A stretch of 48,244 nt of DNA from Bacillota bacterium (GTDB lineage: Bacteria > Bacillota > Clostridia > Peptostreptococcales > Anaerovoracaceae), in contig JAHZHA010000018.1 in the NCBI GenBank assembly GCA_019420525.1, forward strand, positions 1-48,244. The letters run 5' to 3'. Below the pieces are notes generated by a model. The model was not told the origin of the DNA. It ran no database searches and saw only the letters and a program-made list of their open reading frames with translations. How positions within the stretch are numbered: the first letter of the stretch is position 1; each line of letters begins with the position of its first letter. This document shows, piece by piece, positions 7,592 to 16,024 of this stretch. Position numbers and translations under genes: made by a program.

Positions 7592-9142
7592 TTACTCCCA
7601 GATTGTCTCACAGGAATTCCGTAGGAATTTCCCATTCCTGCAAAGGATAACAGAAAAATCCGCTCCGTTCAATACCTGATCCGGGATATATGCGGTAAAG
7701 CAGGCATCTGTCTGTTTTTCCTCCAGTCCCGTTCCCACCGGACAGGCTTCATACAGTGAACCGCCGGTTTCTATAAAAATTCTGGTATTCTCATCGATAT
7801 CCTTCGGATCGTACGTTCCTGAAATCCGGTTGTATCCCGGCATTTCCGCAGAAGAGGAAACTATTGCGCTGACAGAATTTTCACCTGCCCCTTCAATGCT
7901 AATTTCCGTCGCATCCGCTTCTCCGCCGTCGATTCCGGAGGAACCAGTCGCATCGCTATAAGACGATATGATCGGAGCCGGCATCACAGGTGCTTTTGAT
8001 GCCAGATTCTTCAGATTCCGTTCTACGATTTCGACGATAATATAATCGAATTCTCCGCCGGCCAGCCAGTCCATTCTGTAAGGAATCAGGCGCGAGAATG
8101 CCGAATAGGAGAATGTATCTGCCATGAAAGGATACAGAGCATTTCCGAAAGAATCCCGGAACATCAGAAGATTTCCGGTATCTTTATCGCTTACAGTCTC
8201 GATCTTTATATTATCTTCCGGCGGTCTGTCGTCACTGTAATAATCGATGCCGCTTCCATCAGCCGCTTCCGGGCTCATCTCAGACGGAGTCACCGGCTCC
8301 GGCTGTTCATTGAACAGATATTCAAAAGAGAATTTCCGGTCGAACTCGATATTCTCATCCAGTTCTTTTCCCGCCGGATAAAGCATCTCGTAGAGGTCTC
8401 CTCTGTGATTCCGTACGATGCGGTACGGCTCCTGCGTCCACGGATATATGCCGACACTCAACTGCGATGCCAGTTCTTCCGCTGCCACTGCCGCGCCCAT
8501 ATTATTCCAGTGAGAATCCAGTCGATGGTAATAAGACATTCCATCCGTACCCGTCGACAGGATATTGCTCAGAGGCGTATAACAGATATTGTCTTCTTTC
8601 ATCGCTGTTTCCAGCTTCTGAAGGTTCTTTCCGCTTTGCTGAATTTCACCTATATCCGGCATTTTTTCCGAAGCCGGCGTCAGCGAATTTTTATTGGGAG
8701 CTACTGTAAAGAGAAATGACGTCCCCTGCTGTGAAGCGTACTCCTGCATCAGTCCGAGAGTCCTCACTATGCCCTGTATGCTTCTGTCGCTGAGCGTGCT
8801 TCTGTGGAGATAATCATCCGAAGTATCTTTGTAAAACAGCCATCCGTCCTCGCCCAGTATCACATCTTCAGAAGAGGACTCGCGGAAAACAGCGGCCTGA
8901 ATCATCGCATATCCCGTGATCATCTCCTGCCGGAAGGCGAAGCGATCCGCAAAATACGACGTAAGTTCGTCTGTGATCTGCTGATTAAAGGTACCGTCCT
9001 CGAGGATCAGCTGAGGCCTCTGCGCCAGCATCTCGTTTGCCGCAGGCTGCGATTCTCCTCTGAACAGCATCCCCGCGGAAGGTATGAGACAGGCGATAAA
9101 AAAAGCGGCCGTGAATATACAGTATGCTATTTTCTTTTTCAT
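7592..9142 (-). CDS. DHHW-family (AlgX/AlgJ-like) surface acetylation protein
   Basis: This 516-residue protein has one N-terminal membrane anchor (residues 5-25). An extracytoplasmic SGNH-like domain follows: LGEDGWLFYKD near 97-106, VAPNKNSLTP near 148-156, and the DSHWNNMG motif with Asp209 and His211. In the AlgJ/AlgX and DHHW families this His/Asp pair, with a later Ser (here LLMFRDSFGNALYPF), moves acetyl groups to a surface polysaccharide. It lies directly downstream of the MBOAT gene, which passes acetyl groups across the membrane. The acceptor polymer is unknown. Confidence 0.85.
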   Translation of the reverse strand: MKKKIAYCIFTAAFFIACLIPSAGMLFRGESQPAANEMLAQRPQLILEDGTFNQQITDELTSYFADRFAFRQEMITGYAMIQAAVFRESSSEDVILGEDGWLFYKDTSDDYLHRSTLSDRSIQGIVRTLGLMQEYASQQGTSFLFTVAPNKNSLTPASEKMPDIGEIQQSGKNLQKLETAMKEDNICYTPLSNILSTGTDGMSYYHRLDSHWNNMGAAVAAEELASQLSVGIYPWTQEPYRIVRNHRGDLYEMLYPAGKELDENIEFDRKFSFEYLFNEQPEPVTPSEMSPEAADGSGIDYYSDDRPPEDNIKIETVSDKDTGNLLMFRDSFGNALYPFMADTFSYSAFSRLIPYRMDWLAGGEFDYIIVEIVERNLKNLASKAPVMPAPIISSYSDATGSSGIDGGEADATEISIEGAGENSVSAIVSSSAEMPGYNRISGTYDPKDIDENTRIFIETGGSLYEACPVGTGLEEKQTDACFTAYIPDQVLNGADFSVILCRNGKFLRNSCETIWE

Positions 9143-9157
9143 CTCTGAATCACCGCC

Positions 9158-10570
9158 TTAGAATTGAAAGTAAATAAACGGATTGAATGTCGCTTGGGAC
9201 AGATTGAGTACATCGTAAATAAACAATATAAATACTGCTACGTAAGACAACGTTCCCCATACCATCTGTTTCCTTGCCGTAAGAACTCCGATACGACTGC
9301 GGATCCGTGGAATCCAGTCCACCGACAGAATGACAGACAGGAGAATCATCGCTATATTTACATTTGTCAGGAGATCGTGAAGGATCTGGTTTGTCTCCGG
9401 CGTGATTTCAAATCCGGCGAACATCTGAGAAAACATGGTACCCGCCTGGGACAGAGTTTCCGCACGGAAAAGAGTAAATCCCAAAATGACTACCAGCAGG
9501 GTATAGATATGGCCTATAATCCTGCCTTCTATCTTCTTTCTCGGTATGATTCCTGTATCCTCCAGCATGGAAAACATCCCGTGCCACAACCCCCAGAGTA
9601 CGAACGTCCAGTTCGCTCCGTGCCATAAGCCGGTGGTGAAAAAGACGACAAACTTGTTGAATACCGTTCTCGCCTTGCTGCAATAACTGCCTCCCAGCGG
9701 GATGTAGAGATAATCCCGGAACCAGGAGGAGAGAGAGATGTGCCATCTTCTCCAGAATTCCTGTATCGTCGTGGAAACATACGGATAATTGAAATTTTCC
9801 AGAAAATGGAATCCGAAAATCCGTCCCATACCGATGGCCATATCGCTGTAACCGCTGAAATCAAAATAGATCTGCAGCGTGTAACAGACGGCTCCCAGCC
9901 AGGCGATGCGGATATCCATGCTGTCAGCATTGAGAGCAAAGACCTGATCGGCTACCGCACCTGCCGTATTGGCCAGCAGCAGTTTTTTCGAAAGACCGAT
10001 GATAAAGCGCCGCAGTCCTGAGGCTGTTTTTTCCGGCGTACATTTCCTGTCATCGATCATAGCCGCCACATCATGATATTTTATAATCGGACCTGCGATG
10101 AGCTGCGGAAAGAAGGAGATATATAGGATCAGCTTCGCAAAATTCCGCGTTCCCATAGTGCGGTCACGGTAAACATCGATAATATACGACATTCCCTGAA
10201 ATGTATAAAAGGAAATACCGATGGGGAGTACGATTCCCGGCAGCGTCAGGGAAGCTCCAAACAGAGAATTCACATTCTCCACTGCAAAATCGAGATATTT
10301 AAATACAGACAGAAGTCCTACGTTGAGAACCACCGCCACAGCTAGTACTTGTTTCCTGTATTTTTCGCCGGTCAGCATCCATCCTGCAGCATAATTTATG
10401 ACGACCGAAACAAGCAGAAGCAGCAGATATTTCGGTTGACCGAAGGAATAAAAGATGAGACTGGCGATGATGAGTATGATATTTTTCGCTTTCAGTCCCG
10501 GTATCAGATGATACAGAATAAAGACAGCGGGAAAGAAAACGAAGAGAAATATCGCCGAACTGAAAACCAT
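9158..10570 (-). CDS. MBOAT-family membrane O-acyltransferase (AlgI/DltB-like)
   Basis: The 470-residue polytopic protein has about ten or more hydrophobic helices. Signature features are QLIAGPIIKY (about 156-165), FWRRWHISLSSWFRDYLYIPLG without gaps near 272-293, and GLWHGANWTF with the conserved His317. This is the family that takes acetyl from a cytosolic donor and delivers it to an extracytoplasmic acceptor enzyme. Here that is the DHHW protein encoded 15 bases downstream. Length is normal. The pair is probably a two-component O-acetylation machine for exopolysaccharide or wall polymer. Confidence 0.92.
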   Translation of the reverse strand: MVFSSAIFLFVFFPAVFILYHLIPGLKAKNIILIIASLIFYSFGQPKYLLLLLVSVVINYAAGWMLTGEKYRKQVLAVAVVLNVGLLSVFKYLDFAVENVNSLFGASLTLPGIVLPIGISFYTFQGMSYIIDVYRDRTMGTRNFAKLILYISFFPQLIAGPIIKYHDVAAMIDDRKCTPEKTASGLRRFIIGLSKKLLLANTAGAVADQVFALNADSMDIRIAWLGAVCYTLQIYFDFSGYSDMAIGMGRIFGFHFLENFNYPYVSTTIQEFWRRWHISLSSWFRDYLYIPLGGSYCSKARTVFNKFVVFFTTGLWHGANWTFVLWGLWHGMFSMLEDTGIIPRKKIEGRIIGHIYTLLVVILGFTLFRAETLSQAGTMFSQMFAGFEITPETNQILHDLLTNVNIAMILLSVILSVDWIPRIRSRIGVLTARKQMVWGTLSYVAVFILFIYDVLNLSQATFNPFIYFQF

Positions 10571-10847
10571 TCACTTTGTCCTTTCAGAATACTTATCATT
10601 TGTTATTACAAAAAAGTTTACATTTATATCATTTCAATAACTATCTTAATATAACCGGCGCCGTTGAGTTTCGTCGCACAGCAGTTTCATTATTCTCCAT
10701 TGCTTCATAAAAACCTTCTTTCCTGAATCAGCTGAAACCATATCCGAAATCATTGATTATTGTACCATCTTCACCGCATCGCGAAAAGACATCTTTTCCA
10801 TTATCCGCGGACATAAAAATTTCGGCATTTTCCGATCCTCATTTCAC
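10571..10847. other. divergent intergenic region
   Basis: This 277-base AT-rich stretch lies between the MBOAT gene (minus) and the SCP2-like operon (plus). No ORF, RNA gene or hairpin stands out. AAAGGAC close to 10577 is the MBOAT ribosome site. No clear -35/-10 pair is seen for the minus-strand operon. Confidence 0.4.
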
Positions 10848-10875
10848 TTGACAATGAGGGTGTCACTGTTAAAAT
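10848..10875 (+). promoter_or_regulatory. promoter of the SCP2/ADH/ALDH operon with overlapping dyad
   Basis: TTGACA (10848-10853) and TAAAAT (10870-10875) are spaced by 16 bases. A short dyad TGACA / TGTCA (10849-10853 and 10861-10865, 7-base spacer) covers the -35 box and the start of the spacer, so a repressor could act here. The first gene starts at 10958. Confidence 0.6.
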
Positions 10876-10957
10876 ATGTGTGGTATTATTTAGCCAATCA
10901 AACTATATTTACTTTTACTTCCAGTTTTGAACGTTTAAAAAAGAGAGGAAATAAATA

Positions 10958-11494
10958 ATGTCAGAACCAAATAAAACGCCGGCCGTAGTACGACCTGCAC
11001 GCACGCCGAAACAGGCTGCCCAGCATATCGTCTGTGCCGTGATCCTGAAATTTCTCTATCACGGTCTCAGAATCCTGTACCGTCACGATTCCCGCGTCAG
11101 AAATGATCTCGACAGAATCGACACGGGCACTGTCATCCGGCTTACCTGCTCTTCCCGCGGCCCGTCCCTGAAGATCATATCCGAAGAAAAGGGGATCTCC
11201 GTCTGTACGGATAAAAGCGCCGCACCGGATATCGACATCCGTTTTAAAGACCTTTCTTTCGCTTTCAGCGTCTTTACCGGACGCACCGGGATTGCAGAAT
11301 CCTTTTCCAAGCATATGATGTATGTAAACGGAGATTTCAGCAAGATCATGTCTCTGGTCCGCTGCATGGAACAGGCGGAACGTTATCTGTTCCCGTCCTT
11401 TATCTCCCGCAGAATTCTGAAATCGCTTCTGCCGAAGAGCATCAGTTCGGTCCGCCTCTACGCTTCGATCTTCCGTTCGATGATAGCCGGATAA
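10958..11494 (+). CDS. SCP2-like sterol-carrier-fold protein, function unknown
   Basis: The 178-residue protein has no signal peptide. Its central part (about residues 45-125) has the pattern of SCP-2-like lipid-binding domains: a beta-rich stretch ending with a hydrophobic, glycine-containing segment FSVFTGRTGIAESFSKHMMYVNGDFSKIM. In that fold the V-GD-SK-M end lines the lipid tunnel. The C-terminus is basic and hydrophobic. It is the first gene of an operon with an alcohol dehydrogenase and an aldehyde dehydrogenase. It could present a hydrophobic alcohol or aldehyde to them, which is inference from context. GAGAGGAAATAA supports the ATG start. Confidence 0.6.
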   Translation: MSEPNKTPAVVRPARTPKQAAQHIVCAVILKFLYHGLRILYRHDSRVRNDLDRIDTGTVIRLTCSSRGPSLKIISEEKGISVCTDKSAAPDIDIRFKDLSFAFSVFTGRTGIAESFSKHMMYVNGDFSKIMSLVRCMEQAERYLFPSFISRRILKSLLPKSISSVRLYASIFRSMIAG

Positions 11495-11588
11495 CCTGTG
11501 CCTGCCGACCGGATTCCTTTCCTGCCGGCACAGGAATACTCAACGCAGAATACCGCAGTTTATCACAGAAAGAAGAGGTATCAACCAT

Positions 11589-12770
11589 ATGACCGATTTT
11601 TTTGAATTTCAGAGCCGCACGAAAATCCTATCCGGAAAAGGAGCTCTGCTCCGCCTCGCAGCCGAAATCCGTCTGCTCGGAGGAAGCCGTGCGATTCTCA
11701 TCTCCGATGCTACACTGGACATGCTGGGAATGACGGAACACCTTATCTCCGTACTGAAAGAAGAAGAGATCGACGTACCTGTCGTCTATACAGATGTTCC
11801 CACGGATTCCTCTCTGGCAGTCGCCGACAGAATCGCCGGTATCTGCAGAGAAAACAGAATCGATATCATCATCGCCCTGGGCGGAGGTTCGGTTATCGAT
11901 ACATCAAAAGGCACACGTATGATTCTCTCCCAGAATTCTGATGACATTCTGTCACTTTCGGGCTATGAAGGTCTTCCCGCAGGGCACCCTCTTCCGCTGT
12001 GTGTCATTCCCACCACATCCGGAACGGGTTCAGAAGTCACAGGAGTAGCTGTGATACGGGATGAAAACCGGGATCTGAAAATGGAATTCATCTCGGCCAA
12101 TATCCAACCGGATATCGCCGTTCTCGATCCTGTAATGACGCAGAGCATGCCTCCTAAAGTCACGGCTGCTACGGGAATGGATGCATTATGCCACGCAGTA
12201 GAAGGATATACCTGTCTGCAGAAAAATCCCCTCAGTGACGCTTACGCTGTCACCGCCGTCCGCATGATTTCAGATAATCTGAAAAAAGCTGTTATCGATG
12301 GTTCTGATACGGAGGCCCGCATCGCGATGGCAAACGCCGCTCTCATGGCAGGCATCAGTTTTTCGAACTCCATGGTAGGCATCGTACACGGGATCGGTCA
12401 CGCTCTGGGAGCCGTCTGCCGGATTCCTCACGGCACAGCCATGAACATTCTTCTACCTCATTGTATGATGTATAATCTCGACGTCTGCCGGGAAAACTAT
12501 GCTGATCTTCTGTTCTGGCTGGCCGGACCGGAAATCTACTCCGCCACGCCGGAAAAAGACAGAGCAGAGGCATGCATCCGGTTTATCCGCAATCTTTCCG
12601 AAGAACTTCACGAACTCTGCGGACTGCCTCTGACGTTGTCCGAAGCCGGTGCCTCAGAAGACGATTTTGAAAAAGTAGTAGAGACATCCCTGAGAGACGG
12701 AGCTAATCTTGTCAATCCGAAATATGTAGACAGAGATACGATTCTGTCGATCCTCCGAAAAGCATATTGA
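11589..12770 (+). CDS. iron-type alcohol dehydrogenase
   Basis: The 393-residue group III (Fe-ADH) dehydrogenase has the dinucleotide loop GGGSVIDTSKG (98-108) and the PTTSGTGSEVT segment (141-151). Metal ligands Asp198 and His202 are in TGMDALCHAVEG, with His267 and His281 in HGIGHALGAVCRIPHG. All four metal ligands are present, so it should be active. The family interconverts aldehydes and alcohols with NAD(P)H. It lies in an operon after the SCP2-like gene and 52 bases before the aldehyde dehydrogenase. The natural substrate is not readable from sequence. Confidence 0.93.
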   Translation: MTDFFEFQSRTKILSGKGALLRLAAEIRLLGGSRAILISDATLDMLGMTEHLISVLKEEEIDVPVVYTDVPTDSSLAVADRIAGICRENRIDIIIALGGGSVIDTSKGTRMILSQNSDDILSLSGYEGLPAGHPLPLCVIPTTSGTGSEVTGVAVIRDENRDLKMEFISANIQPDIAVLDPVMTQSMPPKVTAATGMDALCHAVEGYTCLQKNPLSDAYAVTAVRMISDNLKKAVIDGSDTEARIAMANAALMAGISFSNSMVGIVHGIGHALGAVCRIPHGTAMNILLPHCMMYNLDVCRENYADLLFWLAGPEIYSATPEKDRAEACIRFIRNLSEELHELCGLPLTLSEAGASEDDFEKVVETSLRDGANLVNPKYVDRDTILSILRKAY

Positions 12771-12822
12771 GACAGAACTGTTTTATCCATCGGAATTCAC
12801 TGATCCCAGAAAGGAATTGCTC

Positions 12823-14211
12823 ATGAACATGTCACCTTCAGCATGCCTCACCGCACAACGGGAATTTTTCGACAGCGGTGCAACAAAAGACTATCATTTT
12901 CGTATGGACGCTCTGAGACGTCTGGAAACAGCCATTCTCACCCGGGAAGATGAAATTAACCGCGCTCTTAAAGCCGACCTGAATAAATCTTCCTTTGAAA
13001 CATATATGTGCGAAACGGGCATGGTTCTGTCTGAAATCTCCCACGCGAAAAAACATCTAAAAAAGTGGATGAAAAAGAAGCGGGTTCCCACGCCTCTTTC
13101 ACAGTTTCCTTCGAAAAGCTTCGTCTGTTCCGAACCATACGGTTCCGTACTGATCCTTTCTCCCTGGAATTACCCTTTCATGCTGGCTCTCGATGTGCTG
13201 GCAGGTGCAATAGCAGCGGGCAATTGTGCCGTCATCAGTCCCTCCGAATACGCACCAGTCACGGCTCACGTCATCCGCAGCATGATCCGGGACACGTTTC
13301 CAGAAAACTATATCACCGCAGCCGATGGAGGCATCGAATGCAATCAGGAACTTCTCGGTCTGAATTTTGATTACATCTTTTTCACCGGCAGTCCCCGCGT
13401 AGGCCGTATTGTCATGGAAGCCGCGGCAAAAAATCTGACTCCGGTGACTCTGGAGCTGGGAGGAAAAAGCCCCTGCATCGTGGATGAAACAGCATATCTG
13501 CCTGTGGCGGCCCGCCGTCTCGCTTTCGGGAAATGCCTCAACGCCGGTCAGACATGTGTGGCGCCCGATTATCTGCTGCTCCACGAGTCCGTAAAAGATA
13601 AATTTCTCACTCTTCTGAAAGAGGAAATCACCTCTATGTACGGTGAAAACCCGCTGACAAATCCCGATTACCCTCGCATCATCAGCCGCAGTCACTACGA
13701 GAGAATTCTCCGTCTCATACGGGAAAGCTGTGCGGAAACCGCTCCTTTCACCGGCGGCCGCGGTGATGATATCACTTTAAAAATCGAACCCACCATCCTG
13801 GCGGATGTGACCCCGGACAGCCCTGTCATGCAGGAAGAACTTTTCGCGCCCGTACTTCCGGTGATGACATACCGCACACTTTCCGAAGCGTGCAGTATCA
13901 TAAAAAGATATGAAAATCCTCTTGCACTCTATCTCTTCACCACAGACCGGGATGCCGAGGAAAAAGTGTTGAATGAAATATCTTTCGGCGGCGGATGTAT
14001 CAACGATACCATCATTCATCTGGCTACTCCGTATATGGGATTCGGCGGAGTAGGAAACTCCGGCATCGGCTCTTACCATGGAAAGAAAAGTTTTGAGACA
14101 TTCAGTCACGAAAAATCCATTCTGAAAAAATCGTCCCGCATCGATCTCCCTATGCGCTATCATCCGGCGACACCTCAGAAAGAAAGACTCGTCCGGAAGT
14201 TCCTGAAATAA
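12823..14211 (+). CDS. aldehyde dehydrogenase, class 3-like
   Basis: The 462-residue aldehyde dehydrogenase has the short class 3 (fatty-aldehyde type) layout: SPWNYPF (113-119), GS-RVG (189-194), the catalytic glutamate in LELGGKSP (Glu211) and the catalytic cysteine in NAGQTC (Cys245). The hydrophobic C-terminal tail of eukaryotic fatty aldehyde dehydrogenases is absent. The usual lysine of the KPSE cofactor motif is replaced by serine (ISPSE, Ser139), which may alter NAD(P) binding. I chose the ATG behind AAAGGAA (6-base spacing) and not a TTG six bases earlier. With the Fe-ADH and SCP2-like genes it would form an alcohol-aldehyde-acid route. Confidence 0.9.
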   Translation: MNMSPSACLTAQREFFDSGATKDYHFRMDALRRLETAILTREDEINRALKADLNKSSFETYMCETGMVLSEISHAKKHLKKWMKKKRVPTPLSQFPSKSFVCSEPYGSVLILSPWNYPFMLALDVLAGAIAAGNCAVISPSEYAPVTAHVIRSMIRDTFPENYITAADGGIECNQELLGLNFDYIFFTGSPRVGRIVMEAAAKNLTPVTLELGGKSPCIVDETAYLPVAARRLAFGKCLNAGQTCVAPDYLLLHESVKDKFLTLLKEEITSMYGENPLTNPDYPRIISRSHYERILRLIRESCAETAPFTGGRGDDITLKIEPTILADVTPDSPVMQEELFAPVLPVMTYRTLSEACSIIKRYENPLALYLFTTDRDAEEKVLNEISFGGGCINDTIIHLATPYMGFGGVGNSGIGSYHGKKSFETFSHEKSILKKSSRIDLPMRYHPATPQKERLVRKFLK

Positions 14212-14228
14212 TATTTCACAGAAAACAG

Positions 14229-14265
14229 AAAACGGACCTGTAGCTGTTGCTCGCAGGTCCGTTTT
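14229..14265. terminator. terminator after the ALDH operon
   Basis: A perfect 12-bp stem (14229-14240 and 14254-14265) ends in a T run on the plus strand. The gene on the other strand ends only about 20 bases away, so it probably serves both. Confidence 0.8.
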
Positions 14266-14287
14266 CCGTATTTCCGCATTCTTCACT

Positions 14288-15937
14288 TTAAAGCAGCCGC
14301 TCCGCTAGCCCGTCAAAGCCTTCCTCTTTCAGAACTTTTTTATAATAATCCGCCTCATTCTGAATCATTCCGTCGATCACCCGGATGCCCAGAAGTTCCA
14401 CTGGAGCCTTGTCGTCTGTCAGGATGCAGAAACCTCCTCCTGCGGGTATCAGCGCATCTGCGGTGTTCTCAACCGAAATCCGCAGTGCACCGTCTGCCAG
14501 CCGCGCCCCGTTTTCTCTCAAGTTCTCTGTGATCCGCGGATTGTCCGAGGCAAAAAGTTCCCTGTTTGTGGTGCCCGGCACATCGGCTGTCAGGACCGTT
14601 CCGAAGACAGACGCGATGGTATCCGTCAGATAATCATTGATATTCCCCTCTTCATCGGAATGCATATTCATATTCACCACCATTACACCGCCTTCTTTCA
14701 GATGATCCCGGACGATGGAAAAAAATTCACGGCTGGACATCTGAAACGGAATGGTGATATCCTGATACGCATCCACCATAATAACATCGTATTTCTTATC
14801 CACCGCCTGCAGATACGCTCTTCCGTCATAAGTCGTCACTTTGACGTCTTCCGGCAGATCGAAATACCTCCGGGAAAGATCCGTGATCTTCTCATCGATC
14901 TCCACTCCTTCGATATTCATATGATTCATATCCCCGAAGTACATTTTGCACTGCCGCGCGTACGTTCCACTCCCCATGCCGAGAATGAGCATGTCCAGAG
15001 GTTCGTCTGATGCGATTTTCTCCGTCATCAGCGGCGCCGCCATGGCGGTATCATAATACATGCCGGTAAGGCCCTCTTCCTTCTGCATGACCGACTGCAC
15101 GCCGAAAAGTACATTGGTAGAGAGAATCACACTGTCCGCCGTCTCTTTCACCTGCAGATAATTGTAAACGGATTCTCCCTCGTACAGCAGATCTTCTTCC
15201 CAGAATGCAAAACTTCCGGAATTCCCGAAAATGCTGCAGAACATAAAGGCGGCCAGCGCTGCGGCACACGTCTTCCGCTTCACCTTCGAACTCAGGAAAT
15301 AAATCAGACCCAGCAGCAGCAGAATTCCCGAAAAAATAAGAAACGTCACCGCCGTGCCCACCGCCGGAATCGTCACAAACGTCGGAAGAAACGTTCCGAT
15401 AATGCTCCCGATGGTATTGAACGCTCCGAGAGTTCCCACGATCTTTCCGTTTTCCTCCAGATTGTCCGTCGTATACTTGACCAGAGAAGGAGTAACCGTT
15501 CCCAGCAGAAACAGAGGAAAGACAAAGATGATCATACAGGCCGCAAACGCAGCGATGACGAGGAAGTTGCTGTCTACCGTGAAAATCAGAAGGCCGGAAA
15601 CGCCCAGTATGATATACCGGCCCAACAGAGGTATCGCGGCGATCCAGACCGCCGCGATGATGATCCTGCGGTAAAGGCGGTCGGGATCGGGATTCCGGTC
15701 GGCGCTGCGCCCGCCCCAGACATTTCCCAGCGCCATAGCGATCATGATGGTTCCGATGATGATCGTCCAGACGATCTGAGATGAACTGAAATACGGAGCC
15801 AGCAGCCGACTTGCCCCCAGTTCTACCGCCATGACCGCCATACCTGCAAAAAATTCTGTCAGATACAGATAATATTTATTTTTCAAAATCGGCCGTTTTT
15901 CCATGTCCTGTTTTCTCTCCTTTGCAGCTCCCGTCAT
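14288..15937 (-). CDS. membrane-fused spermidine-synthase-like protein
   Basis: The 549-residue fusion has an N-terminal half (about 1-230) with seven or eight hydrophobic helices, including LTEFFAGMAVMAVELGASRLLAP and FLLGTVTPSLVKY, which are typical of the MFS-fused class. The C-terminal half (about 290-480) has the aminopropyltransferase/SAM fold: MLILGMGSGTYARQ, GVEIDEKITDLSRRYF and VDAYQDITIPF. Canonical polyamine synthases carry a GGGDG-type loop. The motif here is GMGSG, so spermidine synthesis itself is uncertain. No polyamine gene is nearby. A terminator-like hairpin separates it from the DUF5808 gene upstream. Confidence 0.83.
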   Translation of the reverse strand: MTGAAKERKQDMEKRPILKNKYYLYLTEFFAGMAVMAVELGASRLLAPYFSSSQIVWTIIIGTIMIAMALGNVWGGRSADRNPDPDRLYRRIIIAAVWIAAIPLLGRYIILGVSGLLIFTVDSNFLVIAAFAACMIIFVFPLFLLGTVTPSLVKYTTDNLEENGKIVGTLGAFNTIGSIIGTFLPTFVTIPAVGTAVTFLIFSGILLLLGLIYFLSSKVKRKTCAAALAAFMFCSIFGNSGSFAFWEEDLLYEGESVYNYLQVKETADSVILSTNVLFGVQSVMQKEEGLTGMYYDTAMAAPLMTEKIASDEPLDMLILGMGSGTYARQCKMYFGDMNHMNIEGVEIDEKITDLSRRYFDLPEDVKVTTYDGRAYLQAVDKKYDVIMVDAYQDITIPFQMSSREFFSIVRDHLKEGGVMVVNMNMHSDEEGNINDYLTDTIASVFGTVLTADVPGTTNRELFASDNPRITENLRENGARLADGALRISVENTADALIPAGGGFCILTDDKAPVELLGIRVIDGMIQNEADYYKKVLKEEGFDGLAERLL

Positions 15938-15975
15938 TTACATTTATTTTTCATTTTAACAGAAAACAGAAAACG

Positions 15976-16016
15976 AAAAAAGCCTTCCGGAAGCCGTCAT
16001 TTCCTTCCCGGATCCG
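15976..16016 (-). terminator. probable terminator of the gntR-DUF5808 operon
   Basis: On the minus strand an imperfect stem (CCGG..GAAG with CTTCCGG) is followed by AAGGCTTTTTTCG shortly after the DUF5808 stop. The stem has a bulge, so confidence is moderate. Confidence 0.5.
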
Positions 16017-16024
16017 ACAGAACA

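Noticed and set aside
14288..15937. Calling the fusion a true spermidine synthase
   Set aside because: The glycine loop differs from canonical SpeE and no polyamine genes are nearby, so only a family-level name is given.
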